Positions 50,795-60,444 are shown, counted from the stretch's first letter. The stretch: DNA of 64,000 bases from Shewanella piezotolerans WP3 (GCF_000014885.1 NC_011566.1:744001-808000); one strand, 5' to 3'. Program-made: numbers and translations. The notes: generated by a model from the sequence alone, not told the origin.

Positions 50795-52008
50795 TGGTTA
50801 AGAATATCATTGATTGGATTGATGCTCGTATCCCAATGACAGCGACGTATAATCGTCACGTTGGTCAATATGCGACACCAACTAACTTTAACTTTTGGTA
50901 CTTTTTTGGCTCATTAGCCATGCTAGTACTTGTAAACCAATTACTTACCGGTATTTGGTTAACAATGAACTACGTACCAACGGCTGAAGGGGCGTTCGCT
51001 TCTATTGAATACATCATGCGAGATGTTGAGTACGGTTGGTTGCTGCGATATATGCACTCCACTGGAGCTTCGGCCTTCTTTGTGGTGATCTATCTGCACA
51101 TGTTCCGTGGTCTTATTTACGGTTCGTACCAGAAGCCTAGAGAGCTATTATGGCTATTCGGTATGCTTATCTTCCTCGTGTTGATGGCTGAAGCGTTTAT
51201 GGGTTACTTGCTACCTTGGGGACAGATGTCTTACTGGGGTGCACAAGTAATTATCTCATTGTTCGGCGCCATTCCAGTTATTGGTGATGACCTAACATTG
51301 TGGATCCGTGGTGACTTTGTTGTCTCCGGCGCAACCCTGAACCGTTTCTTCGCATTACATGTTATCGCGCTACCGTTAGTACTTGTTGTGTTGGTGTTCT
51401 TACACCTTATTGCACTTCATGAAGTGGGCTCTAATAACCCAGACGGTATCGAGATTAAAAAGAACAAAGATGAGAATGGCTGGCCGAAAGATGGAATTCC
51501 ATTCCACCCTTACTACACAGTAAAAGATATCATGGGCGTTGCTGGTTTCTTGATTGTCTTCTGTTATGTATTGTTCTTTATGCCAGAAGGTGGTGGTTAC
51601 TTCCTTGAGAAGCCAAACTTTGAAGCGGCTAATCCAATGAAGACGCCAGAGCATATTGCACCAGTTTGGTACTTCACACCTTTCTATGCAATTTTGCGTG
51701 CTATTCCAGATAAGTTAATGGGTGTTATCGGCATGGGCTTAGCCATTGCTGTTCTGTTTATCTTACCTTGGTTAGATCGCTGTAGTGTTAAATCAATTCG
51801 CTACCGCAGCATGGCTCACAAGCTGAATATTAGTCAGTTTGCTGTTTCATTCGTGGTACTGGGTTACTTAGGTGCAGTTCCTGCGACTCCAGCACTCACT
51901 ATTGCGGCACGTATCTTTACAGTGACTTATTTTGGTTTCTTCTTACTTCTATGGATTTACAGTAAGAATGAGAAGACTAAGCCTGTTCCAGAGAGGTTGA
52001 CACACTAA
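50794..52008 (+). CDS. petB: Cytochrome b of the bc1 complex
   Basis: A 404-residue integral membrane subunit with two b hemes and the quinol sites. Heme-binding histidines lie in RYMHSTGASAFFVVIYLHMF and FALHVIALPLVLVVLVFLHL. The Qo motif, usually PEWY, is PVWY here (290-293), a variant known from several proteobacteria. Eight TM segments are expected. It overlaps petA and petC by one base each, so the operon is tightly coupled. Confidence 0.96.
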   Translation: MVKNIIDWIDARIPMTATYNRHVGQYATPTNFNFWYFFGSLAMLVLVNQLLTGIWLTMNYVPTAEGAFASIEYIMRDVEYGWLLRYMHSTGASAFFVVIYLHMFRGLIYGSYQKPRELLWLFGMLIFLVLMAEAFMGYLLPWGQMSYWGAQVIISLFGAIPVIGDDLTLWIRGDFVVSGATLNRFFALHVIALPLVLVVLVFLHLIALHEVGSNNPDGIEIKKNKDENGWPKDGIPFHPYYTVKDIMGVAGFLIVFCYVLFFMPEGGGYFLEKPNFEAANPMKTPEHIAPVWYFTPFYAILRAIPDKLMGVIGMGLAIAVLFILPWLDRCSVKSIRYRSMAHKLNISQFAVSFVVLGYLGAVPATPALTIAARIFTVTYFGFFLLLWIYSKNEKTKPVPERLTH

Positions 52009-52703
52009 TGAAAAAATTATTAATTGCATTAGTCGCCTTGGTTCCAACATTGGCAATCGCTGCTGGGAGCACTGCTCACCTAGAGAAAGCCAATATAGAT
52101 CTTAATGACCAAGAGTCGCTGCAGCGTGGTTTGGATCACTTCCAAAATAACTGTGCCGGTTGTCATAGCACTCAATATCAGCGTTATGAGCGTGTAGCGA
52201 CTGATTTGGGAATTTCACTAGATGACATGCGGGCTAAATATATCCATGATGACGCCAAAATTGGTGAATTGATGGAAAATGCGATACCAGAAGCTGATGC
52301 CGCTAAGTGGTTTGGTGCTACACCACCAGATTTAACTTTGGTTGCACGTGTCCGCGGTGAAGATTGGATTTACTCATACCTTAAAGGTTTTTATAAAGAT
52401 GAAAGCCGTCCATTTGGTGTGAATAATACCGTTTTCCCATCTGTGGGTATGCCTCATGTACTTGAAGAGCTACAAGGCTTACCGGTTAAGCAGGAAGATG
52501 GCACTTTAGTTGCGACTGGCGGTACACTATCTGCTGAAGAGTATGACCAATACGTCCGTGATCTTACTGGCTACTTGGTTTACGCTGGCGACCCAGTAAA
52601 ACTTGAGCGTGAAAGCTTAGGTTGGTGGGTGATGGGCTTCCTATTTATTTTCTTTATTGTGGCCTACCTCTTAAAGAAAGAATACTGGAAAGATGTACAC
52701 TAA
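52008..52703 (+). CDS. petC: Cytochrome c1
   Basis: A 231-residue c-type cytochrome. A cleaved signal peptide (MKKLLIALVALVPTLAIA) is followed by the heme motif CAGCH (C49, C52, H53), a Met axial-ligand candidate in SVGMPHVL and a C-terminal anchor (WVMGFLFIFFIVAYLL). It passes electrons from the Rieske protein to soluble cytochrome c. It is the last gene of the bc1 operon. Confidence 0.95.
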   Translation: MKKLLIALVALVPTLAIAAGSTAHLEKANIDLNDQESLQRGLDHFQNNCAGCHSTQYQRYERVATDLGISLDDMRAKYIHDDAKIGELMENAIPEADAAKWFGATPPDLTLVARVRGEDWIYSYLKGFYKDESRPFGVNNTVFPSVGMPHVLEELQGLPVKQEDGTLVATGGTLSAEEYDQYVRDLTGYLVYAGDPVKLERESLGWWVMGFLFIFFIVAYLLKKEYWKDVH

Positions 52704-52741
52704 GCCCTATTAAAGGGTAGAATGTATTATCCGCATATTGT

Positions 52742-52770
52742 AAACGGGGAGCTTTGCTCCTCGTTTGCTT
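52742..52770 (+). terminator. Putative terminator of petABC
   Basis: AAACGGGGAGC-TTT-GCTCCTCGTTT is an 11-bp stem with one G-T pair, followed by an interrupted T-rich stretch. It lies between petC and sspA. Confidence 0.65.
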
Positions 52771-52812
52771 TTGCATTTTTGCTTTTTGAATTGTGAATCC
52801 CGGAGGGTATCA

Positions 52813-53442
52813 ATGGCTGTTGCTGCCAACAAACGCTCAATCATGACCCTGTATTCAGGCGCAGATGACCTTTACAGTCATCAGGTACGTATCGTTTTAG
52901 CTGAAAAAGGCGTAACGGTTGACGTATTGCAGGTTGATCCAGATGAGATCCCTGAAGACTTGATCGAGCTAAACCCGTACAACACTGTACCTACATTGGT
53001 TGACAGAGAATTAGTACTGTATAACTCTCGCATTATTATGGAATATTTAGATGAGCGTTTTCCTCATCCTCCACTAATGCCTGTTTATCCGGTTTCACGT
53101 GGCCAAACTCGTCTTTGGATGCACCGCATTGAAGAAGATTGGTATGAACTTGTAGAGCGCATTAGAAAAGGCGATCGTGCTGAAGCGGCTCGTAAAGAGT
53201 TGACTGAAAGCTTAACAGCTATCGCACCTATCTTCGGTGAAGTGCCTTACTTCATGAGTGAAGAGTTCGGTTTAGCTGATTGCTACTTAGGCCCATTATT
53301 ATGGCGTCTACCAGTATTGGGTATCGAACTAGATAACCGTGCTGCAAAAGATATTAAAGCGTACATGACTCGTTTGTTTGACCGCGAATCATTTAAAGCT
53401 TCTTTGACAGAGACTGAGCGCGAAATGCGCATGGGTATCTAA
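52813..53442 (+). CDS. sspA: Stringent starvation protein A
   Basis: A 209-residue GST-fold protein that binds RNA polymerase and affects stationary-phase and acid-stress transcription. The N-terminal thioredoxin-like part shows MTLYSGADDLYSHQVRIVLA and PYNTVPTLVDRELVLYNSR; the C-terminal helical domain follows. I chose ATG 52813 because GGAGGGT lies directly upstream; a longer frame from 52765 is spurious. Its stop overlaps the sspB start. Confidence 0.95.
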   Translation: MAVAANKRSIMTLYSGADDLYSHQVRIVLAEKGVTVDVLQVDPDEIPEDLIELNPYNTVPTLVDRELVLYNSRIIMEYLDERFPHPPLMPVYPVSRGQTRLWMHRIEEDWYELVERIRKGDRAEAARKELTESLTAIAPIFGEVPYFMSEEFGLADCYLGPLLWRLPVLGIELDNRAAKDIKAYMTRLFDRESFKASLTETEREMRMGI

Positions 53443-53897
53443 TGAAAGAGTTAACCCCGAATCGTCCATACTTGTTAAGGGCTTATTATGACTGGCTGAT
53501 GGATAACCAGTTAACGCCCCATGTTGTCGTTGATGCTTATGTGCCTGGCACGCAAGTTCCTCAGCAGTATGTTAAAGATGGTCAGATTGTACTTAATATT
53601 ACCGAAAGTGCTGTAGGCGGACTACAGATCACTAATGAGTTTATTGAGTTCAGTGCACGTTTTGGCGGTGTACCTCAGCAGGTGTTGTTGCCAATGGCTG
53701 CAATTGTCGCTATCTATGCCAGAGAAAATGGCGCAGGTACGGTCTTTGATGTTGAAGAAGCGTACCAATTAGAAGACACTGAAGAAGCGGGTCTTTCTGT
53801 AGTAGAAGAGCCCGTTGCTGAAGTGAGCGAGCCTGAAGAGATCAAAGAAGAGGTTAAGGAACCTAAACGCCGAGGTCATTTGACCTTAGTAAAATAG
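53442..53897 (+). CDS. sspB: ClpXP adaptor SspB
   Basis: A 151-residue adaptor that delivers ssrA-tagged proteins to ClpXP. The tag-binding domain is about 1-112 (NRPYLLRAYYDWLMDNQLTP and a GVPQQVLLPMAAIVAIYARE strand). A long acidic linker rich in E and V follows, ending in the ClpX-docking module RRGHLTLVK. Both working parts are therefore present. A terminator follows. Confidence 0.95.
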   Translation: MKELTPNRPYLLRAYYDWLMDNQLTPHVVVDAYVPGTQVPQQYVKDGQIVLNITESAVGGLQITNEFIEFSARFGGVPQQVLLPMAAIVAIYARENGAGTVFDVEEAYQLEDTEEAGLSVVEEPVAEVSEPEEIKEEVKEPKRRGHLTLVK

Positions 53898-53914
53898 GTT
53901 GTAACCAAACAGAG

Positions 53915-53940
53915 AAGCCAGTCATTTGACTGGCTTTTTT
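53915..53940 (+). terminator. Terminator of sspAB
   Basis: AAGCCAGTCA-TT-TGACTGGCTTTTTT, a 10-bp stem with T6, starts 17 bp after sspB. Confidence 0.9.
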
Positions 53941-54098
53941 ATTGGAATAAATTCACTGCAAAGCTAACAGCAGTGAAGAAATATAAACTCTGTGGTAGCA
54001 TCTGCGCCCAACTAACTATTACTCAGTGGCATCAAAGGCGCGCTTTTTAGCCTTTGACATAAAATGGCGCTAAAGAAGAACAGGCTTACGGCACAGCT

Positions 54099-54671
54099 AT
54101 GATCTTAATGATCGATAATTATGACTCTTTTACTTATAACTTGGTGCAATATTTTCAGCAATTGCAGCAGAGTGTAGTGGTTAAGCGAAATGATGAGCTT
54201 ACTCTTGTGGATATAGAGTCTATTAAGCCCACTCATATAGTGATCTCTCCTGGCCCATGCACGCCTAATGAAGCAGGACTCTCTCTTGCTATCATCAAAC
54301 ACTTCGCAGGAAAGTTGCCTATTTTAGGTGTTTGTTTAGGGCATCAAGCCATCGCACAAGTTTTTGGCTCTGAAGTGGTGAAAGCTAAAAGAGTGATGCA
54401 TGGTAAAACCAGTAAAATAGTCCATAACGGTGAAGGCCTTTTCGATGGGCTTAATAATCCATTAACGGTTACCCGTTACCACTCTTTGCTGGTTGATGAA
54501 GTCCCCGCAGGCTTTGGCTTAGATGCTTGGTATGACGATCCTATCCATGGGCAAGAGATAATGGCCATGAGTTGTCAGGCCAAGAAAATTTACTCTGTAC
54601 AGTTCCATCCAGAATCTATCTTGACAGAGCAAGGCCATAACTTGTTAGCCAATTTTATAGACATCACCTAA
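54099..54671 (+). CDS. pabA: Aminodeoxychorismate/anthranilate synthase glutamine amidotransferase subunit
   Basis: A 190-residue class I glutamine amidotransferase supplying ammonia for p-aminobenzoate (folate) or anthranilate. The catalytic triad is C79 ([10 protein letters not shown]), H170 and E172 (VQFHPES). The start is [16 protein letters not shown]. As no trpE or pabB adjoins it, the subunit may serve both pathways. PabA is preferred over TrpG because it stands outside a trp operon. Confidence 0.88.
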   Translation: MILMIDNYDSFTYNLVQYFQQLQQSVVVKRNDELTLVDIESIKPTHIVISPGPCTPNEAGLSLAIIKHFAGKLPILGVCLGHQAIAQVFGSEVVKAKRVMHGKTSKIVHNGEGLFDGLNNPLTVTRYHSLLVDEVPAGFGLDAWYDDPIHGQEIMAMSCQAKKIYSVQFHPESILTEQGHNLLANFIDIT

Positions 54672-54755
54672 ATTGCTACTATCTGTTACAAAGTTTACTC
54701 AATTTTAGACAATTCCCTTTAAGAAAGTGTGGTATAAAAGTCCGCAAAAATACAA

Positions 54756-55121
54756 ATACTAATCAGTATAAAGGTTTGATCGCTCGGCGAGAGTTTAGCG
54801 GTTTTGAGGCAAGGTCATTAAATGCTCCTGCATTAATGACATTTACCACATCTGACCTCCAGGGATGGAGGTAATGCCTTAAGCATGTCAGGAACATGCT
54901 AGGCCATGTGGTTTGCAATGAGTGAAGAGCATAGTCGTTCTACGTTCAAGCTCATTACGCAGTATCAAAGTCGCTAAAATTCGCCTGTAAGGAGTGTTTT
55001 GGCTTGCTACTTCAGTGTTGGATAAATGCAAAAGGGAACAATTATGCTGTCAATTATCCGCCTTGAATTAGTTCGCCAAAAAACGCTCTGAGTAGATCAA
55101 CTACTTATACCGGTTGCTATA
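54756..55121. mobile_element. MITE-like element, copy 1 (with nested insertion)
   Basis: The left end ATACTAATCAGTATAAAG (54756-54773) and the right end ACTTATACCGGTTGCTAT (55103-55120) are diverged inverted repeats. The interior matches the copy at 60691-60954 through GATCGCTC.GCGAGAGTTTAGCG, GAAGAGCATAGT and CGCTCTGAGTAGATCAACT. It is 101-102 bp longer than that copy because of an internal insertion at 54815-54915. It encodes no transposase. It ends about 19 bp before the ATG of the S9 peptidase gene, so it may carry or displace that gene's promoter. Confidence 0.78.
54815..54915. repeat. 101-bp multi-hairpin insertion inside MITE copy 1
   Basis: Present in this copy and absent from copy 2. 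It contains an outer stem ACCACAT / ATGTGGT enclosing two hairpins: ACCTCCA-GGGA-TGGAGGT and AGCATGT-CAGGA-ACATGCT. In front of these lies an imperfect hairpin TCATTAAATGC-TCC-TGCATTAATGA. As RNA it would form a compact three-way-junction structure. Confidence 0.75.
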
Positions 55122-55139
55122 TAACAAAAGGGATGGATA

Positions 55140-57623
55140 ATGAAAGACGTCATTCGTCATATCGGATTGAGTGCGCTAACAGTCGCTATTTTAGCGGGTT
55201 GCTCTTCGACAACGACTACAGATGTACCAGTAATAGAAAAGAATCTCTCAACAAATGTTGTGGCTTTATCTGCACCGCCACAAGTAGACCAAGCGCTTAC
55301 GCTAAATCAAATTATGGCTAACCCTGATTGGATGGGGCTACAAGCAAAAGGAGCATATTGGAGTGACGATAGCCAATCTATCTATTTTGCTCGCCAAGCC
55401 CACGGTTCGCCGACCCGCAGTTATTACCAGCAAAGTATTACTGACACAGTTGCAAGTGAACTTGCCCTAAATCAATTGCACGCAGCAGATCAAGAATACG
55501 GTGTACTGGATAATGAAAAAGTCCGAAAGGCTTACATTTACCAAGGTAACTTGTTCGTTAAAGATCTCGCTTCATCCAAGGTTACCCAATTAACTCGCCA
55601 AAACACTAAAGTTGATGGTGTGCGTTTTCTTAACAACGGTGACATCGCTTATTGGCAGGGTGATAATATTTTCAAGATAGACCACAGCTCAGGTCTATCT
55701 GAGCAGCTAGCAAACATCAAAATGGCAGCAGAGCCAAAAGGTGTGCAAGAGCCTACAAGTTATATCGCTAAGCAGCAGCACCGCCTTATTGAGTACGTTG
55801 CACTACAGCAAAGTAATGCTAAATCCAAACAGCAATACAAAGAAGCGTTAGCTAAAGCTGATCCGACTATGTCTGCAAAGACATGGTATTTGGGCGATGC
55901 CGAAACCGTAACAGAACTGAGTCTATCGCCTGATGGACGCTATGTCTTATTGTCACTGCGAGATAAAGATTATAGCTGGCGCGCCGAGCATGACATTATG
56001 CCGAATTATTTAGGTAAGGATGGATATGTTGATGCTGTACCTGCTCGGGCTCGCGTCGCTGAAGACACCCCTCCTGGTGAACGTCTAGTGCTGCTCGACC
56101 TACAAACTCATAGCAAGAAAGATATCACTATCGAAGGTCTTACTGGTTTTGATGAAGACGTGCTCGCCAGTGTAAAAGCTGAAAATGCCAAAGCCAAGGG
56201 CGAAAGCTATAACAGTGAAAAGTCACCTCGTAAGATCCAGCGCATTCAAGATTGGGGCTGGTCACAAAGCGCTATGCAATGGAGTGAATCTGGTGACAAA
56301 CTCGCGGTAATGCTTGAAGCTGTCGACAATAAAGATCGTTGGATAGCGACAGTTGATCTTACTAAAGGCAACTTAAAGACAGAGCACCGTTTACATGATG
56401 ATGCGTGGATTAACTACAACTTTAACCAGTACGGTTGGTTACCCAATAGCGACAGCCTTTACTACCTTTCGGAAGAGACCGGTTACTCACATATCTATCT
56501 TAAAGCTAAAGGTGAGAAAGCGCGTGCTTTGACTCAAGGCCAATACGTGGTGAGTGACATCACCTTAGGCCCTAAAGCGCAGTTTATTTACTATAAAGCT
56601 AACAAGAGTCACCCAGGTATCGATAATGTTTACCGAGTAGAGATTGCTACTGGTAAAGATGAGCAGCTGACACAATGGCAGGGACAATTAGATTACAGCC
56701 TGAGCCCAGATGGCAAGCAGTTACTGCTAAATGCCTCTACTCGCACCAGACCAGCTGAGCTATTTGTGCAGCCACTTAATGGCGAAATGAAGCAGCTAAC
56801 TGACTATACCAGTGATGCGTTTAAAAATTACGCTTGGCAAGCACCGGAGGTTGTCGCCGTGCCATCATCTCATGGCGCTGGTGAAGTGTACGCACGTGTT
56901 TATTTGCCACAAGGATACAGCAAAGACAACGCTGACAAGTACCCAGCGGTTATTTTTAACCATGGTGCCGGTTACTTGCAAAATGCTCACTACGGCTTCT
57001 CAGGCTACTTTAGAGAGTTCATGTTCCACAACTTGCTTGCACAGCAGGGCTACGTGGTCATGGACATGGATTACCGCGGCTCAAAAGGCTATGGCCGTGA
57101 TTGGCGTACCGCTGTTTATCGTCAAATGGGCACACCTGAGGTTGAAGATCTTAAAGACGGTGTGAGCTGGATGGCAGCAAATGCCAATGTGAATGCTGGC
57201 AAGGTCGGTACATATGGTGGTTCATACGGTGGTTTCCTAACATTTATGGCGCTATTTAATGAGCCTGAACTGTTCCAAGCGGGGGCAGCTTTGCGTCCAG
57301 TAACAGATTGGGCACATTACAATGCGCCTTACACCTCTAATATTTTGAATACCCCAGACGTCGATCCTATTGCGTATGAGCGCAGCTCGCCGATTGAACA
57401 TGCTGAAGGATTGCAAAAGCCATTGCTAATCATGAGTGGCGTTTTAGATGACAATGTATTTTTTCAAGACAGCGTGCGTTTAGTACAACGTTTGATTGAA
57501 CTTGAAAAGCCAATGTTTGAAACCGCTATCTATCCTGTCGAGCCCCACGGTTTCCGTCAACCATCAAGCTGGCTAGATGAATATCGCCGTATCCATAAGC
57601 TTTTCGAGCAAGAGCTTAAATAA
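55140..57623 (+). CDS. S9-family peptidase lipoprotein (prolyl oligopeptidase/acylaminoacyl peptidase-like)
   Basis: An 827-residue serine peptidase. A lipoprotein signal ends in ILAGC with lipidated C21 followed by Ser, which predicts the outer membrane. A beta-propeller region (about 60-540; e.g. ELSLSPDGRYVLLSL) precedes the alpha/beta hydrolase catalytic domain. Ser695 is in TYGGSYGGF, Asp770 or Asp771 in SGVLDDNV and His803 in EPHGFRQP. Such enzymes cleave short peptides for nutrition. The start has a GGATGG site just upstream. It is monocistronic, directly behind a MITE-like element. Confidence 0.9.
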   Translation: MKDVIRHIGLSALTVAILAGCSSTTTTDVPVIEKNLSTNVVALSAPPQVDQALTLNQIMANPDWMGLQAKGAYWSDDSQSIYFARQAHGSPTRSYYQQSITDTVASELALNQLHAADQEYGVLDNEKVRKAYIYQGNLFVKDLASSKVTQLTRQNTKVDGVRFLNNGDIAYWQGDNIFKIDHSSGLSEQLANIKMAAEPKGVQEPTSYIAKQQHRLIEYVALQQSNAKSKQQYKEALAKADPTMSAKTWYLGDAETVTELSLSPDGRYVLLSLRDKDYSWRAEHDIMPNYLGKDGYVDAVPARARVAEDTPPGERLVLLDLQTHSKKDITIEGLTGFDEDVLASVKAENAKAKGESYNSEKSPRKIQRIQDWGWSQSAMQWSESGDKLAVMLEAVDNKDRWIATVDLTKGNLKTEHRLHDDAWINYNFNQYGWLPNSDSLYYLSEETGYSHIYLKAKGEKARALTQGQYVVSDITLGPKAQFIYYKANKSHPGIDNVYRVEIATGKDEQLTQWQGQLDYSLSPDGKQLLLNASTRTRPAELFVQPLNGEMKQLTDYTSDAFKNYAWQAPEVVAVPSSHGAGEVYARVYLPQGYSKDNADKYPAVIFNHGAGYLQNAHYGFSGYFREFMFHNLLAQQGYVVMDMDYRGSKGYGRDWRTAVYRQMGTPEVEDLKDGVSWMAANANVNAGKVGTYGGSYGGFLTFMALFNEPELFQAGAALRPVTDWAHYNAPYTSNILNTPDVDPIAYERSSPIEHAEGLQKPLLIMSGVLDDNVFFQDSVRLVQRLIELEKPMFETAIYPVEPHGFRQPSSWLDEYRRIHKLFEQELK

Positions 57624-57639
57624 CATTAAGTAAACCAAT

Positions 57640-57668
57640 AAAAAGGCTCCCGTTTGGGAGCCTTTTTT
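57640..57668. terminator. Bidirectional terminator between S9 peptidase and rhlE
   Basis: AAAAAGGCTCCC-GTTT-GGGAGCCTTTTTT hairpin between convergent genes. Confidence 0.9.
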
Positions 57669-57703
57669 AATTCTTTGTAGTCAAAAGTGTCACAGGAAAA
57701 AAA

Positions 57704-59152
57704 TTAGCCTTGAGTACTGTTGTCACTGCGACGGCTGCGACGCTGACCTGATAACGGCGCAGAACCTGGCTTGCTTGATTTAGCATGCCTTGGGTTCTTA
57801 TCATTTGGCTTATGGCCACGAGCGGCTTCTCCGCTACGTTGCCCATCTTTATGTTCGCTCTTGCCTGCATTGTCTTGTTTATTACGACTCTGGCTTTGAC
57901 GATTGGCAGGCTTTCCACCTGAGTTTGAACGCTTTTGGTTTGAACCACGAGAGTTGCTATTACGCGGGCCTTTGTTTTGTCCGTGAGACTTCCGAGTTAA
58001 GTCTGTTTCAGGCAATTTATGACTAGGCTCAAAACCTTCAATCACTCTGCGTTCTAGATTTTGCTTAATAAGCAGTTCGATATCGCGAAGTAGCTTAATC
58101 TCTTCATCACTGACCAGTGATACAGCTTGCCCTGTTGCACCTGCACGGCCGGTACGACCGATACGATGCACGTAATCCTCAGGTACATTTGGTAGATCAA
58201 AGTTAACCACTTGCGGTAGTTGGTCAATATCAAGACCACGTGCGGCAATATCTGTCGCGACCAATACCCGCACGTCGCCGCTCTTAAATTCAGCAAGTGC
58301 TTTTGTGCGTGCGCCTTGACTCTTATTGCCGTGGATAGCTGCAGCGGTGATGCCTTTTGCATCTAAGTTTTTAGCAAGACGATTCGCACCATGTTTTGTG
58401 CGGCTAAAGACGAGTACCTGTTGCCAGTCATGTTGCTTGATAAGTTTTACCAGTACAGAGGCTTTCTGACCTTTATCGACTGGGCATATCCACTGCTTCA
58501 CTGTGTTAGCTGTGGCGTTGCGCGGCGTGACAGATATCTCTACTGGGTTGTTAACTAAACCTTTAGCTAGCTTACGGATATCATCAGAGAAGGTTGCTGA
58601 GAACATTAGGTTTTGACGTTTAGCCGGCAAAATCGCAAGGATTTTTTTTATGTCATGAATAAAACCCATATCAAGCATACGGTCAGCTTCATCGAGAACA
58701 AGTACTTCAAGCTGACTAAAGTTGACTGCGCGTTGATTATAAAGATCGAGCAGTCGACCTGGGGTCGCAACCAGAATATCAACGCCGCGGCTGAGCTTCG
58801 AAATTTGCGGACCTATGCCTACACCACCGAATATAACCGCTGATTTTAAAGGCAAGTTTTTACCATAAATCTCTACGCTTTCACCCACTTGAGCAGCAAG
58901 CTCTCGTGTAGGTGTGAGCACTAATGCTCTGACTTGTTTTGCTGGAGCTTTGTTGCCTTTTGAAAGCAGTTCTAATAGCGGCAGCGTGAAACCTGCAGTT
59001 TTACCCGTACCAGTTTGTGCCGCAGCCATGACGTCTTTGCCTTCAAGTACCGCAGGGATCGCTTGCGCTTGAATTGGAGAGGGAGTGTCATAGCCTTTAT
59101 TGGCAACAGCTTTCAAAATTTGGGCTGATAAGCCCAGTGACGCAAAACTCAT
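57704..59152 (-). CDS. rhlE: DEAD-box RNA helicase RhlE
   Basis: A 482-residue RNA helicase of ribosome assembly and RNA turnover. Motifs are [18 protein letters not shown] (Walker A, about 43-51), [36 protein letters not shown] and [10 protein letters not shown]. After about residue 375 comes a long, low-complexity, basic tail rich in N, S, R, G, K and Q, probably a disordered RNA-binding tail. The core and tail fit RhlE better than SrmB or CsdA. It has a divergent neighbour 375 bp away. Confidence 0.93.
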   Translation of the reverse strand: MSFASLGLSAQILKAVANKGYDTPSPIQAQAIPAVLEGKDVMAAAQTGTGKTAGFTLPLLELLSKGNKAPAKQVRALVLTPTRELAAQVGESVEIYGKNLPLKSAVIFGGVGIGPQISKLSRGVDILVATPGRLLDLYNQRAVNFSQLEVLVLDEADRMLDMGFIHDIKKILAILPAKRQNLMFSATFSDDIRKLAKGLVNNPVEISVTPRNATANTVKQWICPVDKGQKASVLVKLIKQHDWQQVLVFSRTKHGANRLAKNLDAKGITAAAIHGNKSQGARTKALAEFKSGDVRVLVATDIAARGLDIDQLPQVVNFDLPNVPEDYVHRIGRTGRAGATGQAVSLVSDEEIKLLRDIELLIKQNLERRVIEGFEPSHKLPETDLTRKSHGQNKGPRNSNSRGSNQKRSNSGGKPANRQSQSRNKQDNAGKSEHKDGQRSGEAARGHKPNDKNPRHAKSSKPGSAPLSGQRRSRRSDNSTQG

Positions 59153-59527
59153 AGATTGGTCTCATTTCGGCCAGCCAAGCTGGCGTAAAGCGCGCTGACT
59201 GCAGTTATAGGGGAGCCAGCATATGCTAGCGGCCGTGCAGCTTACAGGATCTGCTTAAAAAGCGCTATTTAATAAACGATAGCAGCGTACTATTCATCAT
59301 TGATAAGTATGGCAGTGCAGGCAGAGTATTGAATGATTGTTTATCGTCTAAAGCTGAAGATCGTAAGGAAATAGCACTTATTTGAAAAAAATCTTTTATT
59401 TGTGTGATTTTTAGTCATTTAAAAGATGTTGTTTCGGCTCTGCACGTGTTAATCTCGCGCCCCTGAAGTTTATCTACCGACCTCAACCCAAATGTAGCCG
59501 ATTTTTTTGCTATTTAAGGCGTACGTC
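59153..59527. other. 375-bp divergent intergenic region rhlE / DUF3565 gene
   Basis: This non-coding AT-rich region holds the rhlE promoter and leader on the minus strand and the promoter of the DUF3565 gene. I saw no clear operator, tRNA or repeat. It is long enough for an extended rhlE leader. Confidence 0.4.
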
Positions 59528-59749
59528 TTGCAACAAGCCATTACTAATTATCATCAAGATGATGAACAACATTGGGTTGCAGAACTTGCTTGTGGTCATC
59601 ATCAGCACGTGCGCCACCGTCCTCCTTGGGAACGACGTGACTGGGTAACAAGCATTCGCGGGAGAAAATCGATGCTTGGGTATATGCTGTATTGTAAGCA
59701 GTGTGAGCTTAAGGTGATAAATAGTCGTGGTGGTAGCGACATGATGTAA
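59528..59749 (+). CDS. DUF3565 family protein
   Basis: A 73-residue protein. The pattern ITNYHQDDEQHWVAELACGH, QHVRHRPPWERRDWV and YCKQCEL matches DUF3565. Three histidines and three cysteines suggest a small metal (zinc) site. I chose TTG 59528 because it gives the family start LQQAITNYHQD and has AAGGCG upstream; a start at 59507 would add seven residues. Function is unknown. Confidence 0.72.
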   Translation: MQQAITNYHQDDEQHWVAELACGHHQHVRHRPPWERRDWVTSIRGRKSMLGYMLYCKQCELKVINSRGGSDMM

Positions 59750-59929
59750 CGGCTCGTCGAAAAGCTGATTTACGACTATGATTTATCATGACCGTTTTAG
59801 CGTTAAATCGCTGACAGAATATTAAAAGTAATAGCGAGACAAAGATGCTAGCTGTTACTCATTGATTGGGTCTGAGCATTTAGATGTTGGACTCAAAGTA
59901 TTACGATTATTGTTAGGAAAATAAGTAAC

Positions 59930-60280
59930 ATGACACAAACAAAGAAGTATGATTTTCGCATTGTTCAAGATAAAGAGACTTGGACTGGCCAGATCACTCG
60001 CCGCCAATCAGCTAGGAAAATAGTTGTTTCAAAAAGCCAAAAAGGTTTTGCAACAGAAGCTGAAGCTGTTGCATGGGGCGAAACTGAGCTTAAATCATTC
60101 TTAGAGAACCTTGTTAAGCGTAACGAACGTAAAGCAAAAGCACGTGAAGAGCGGAACAAAGCTGCGGACGAAAAAGAGTTAGCAGCAGATGCATGGCGCA
60201 GTGCTCGAGATGAAAAAGCGGATTCAAACAACGATTTTGATGAAGATAATCTTGATTACGGCTCTGACGCCGAGCGTTAA
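59930..60280 (+). CDS. DUF3622 family protein
   Basis: A 116-residue cytoplasmic protein. The N-terminal part (KYDFRIVQDKETWTGQITRR, VVSKSQKGFATEAEAVAWG) matches DUF3622 of Shewanella and Vibrio. A charged helical, probably coiled-coil middle (KRNERKAKAREERNKAADEK) and an acidic tail follow. Function is unknown. The ribosome site TTAGGAAA is well placed. Confidence 0.75.
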   Translation: MTQTKKYDFRIVQDKETWTGQITRRQSARKIVVSKSQKGFATEAEAVAWGETELKSFLENLVKRNERKAKAREERNKAADEKELAADAWRSARDEKADSNNDFDEDNLDYGSDAER

Positions 60281-60320
60281 TTGAGATGACTAATCGCTAA
60301 CAGCGATGGGTTTAAAAGTG

Positions 60321-60353
60321 AACCGTGTAGAGCTTAGCTTGCACGGTTTTTTT
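60321..60353 (+). terminator. Terminator of DUF3622 gene
   Basis: AACCGTG(T) / (G)CACGGTTTTTTT stem with a loop of about 12 bases and a T run, 40 bp after the stop. Confidence 0.75.
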
Positions 60354-60373
60354 ATGGCTGAAACATAATATCA

Positions 60374-60444
60374 AACCATTATGTCATTTATTTACCTTGA
60401 ATTAGTTCGCCGAAAACACTCTGTGTAGAGCAACTTCTTATACT
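60374..60444. mobile_element. Right-end fragment of the MITE-like element
   Basis: About 71 bp match the right end of copies 1 and 2: ATTATGTCATTTAT, CCTTGAATTAGTTCGCC, CACTCTGTGTAGAGCAACTT and CTTATACT. The fragment runs into ACAAGTATAAG, so the end repeat forms a small CTTATACT-ACA-AGTATAAG hairpin. The left part is missing. Confidence 0.7.

Noticed and set aside
55133..55321. 62-codon frame overlapping the start of the S9 peptidase gene
   Set aside because: Out of frame with the lipoprotein gene, whose signal sequence and catalytic triad are clear.
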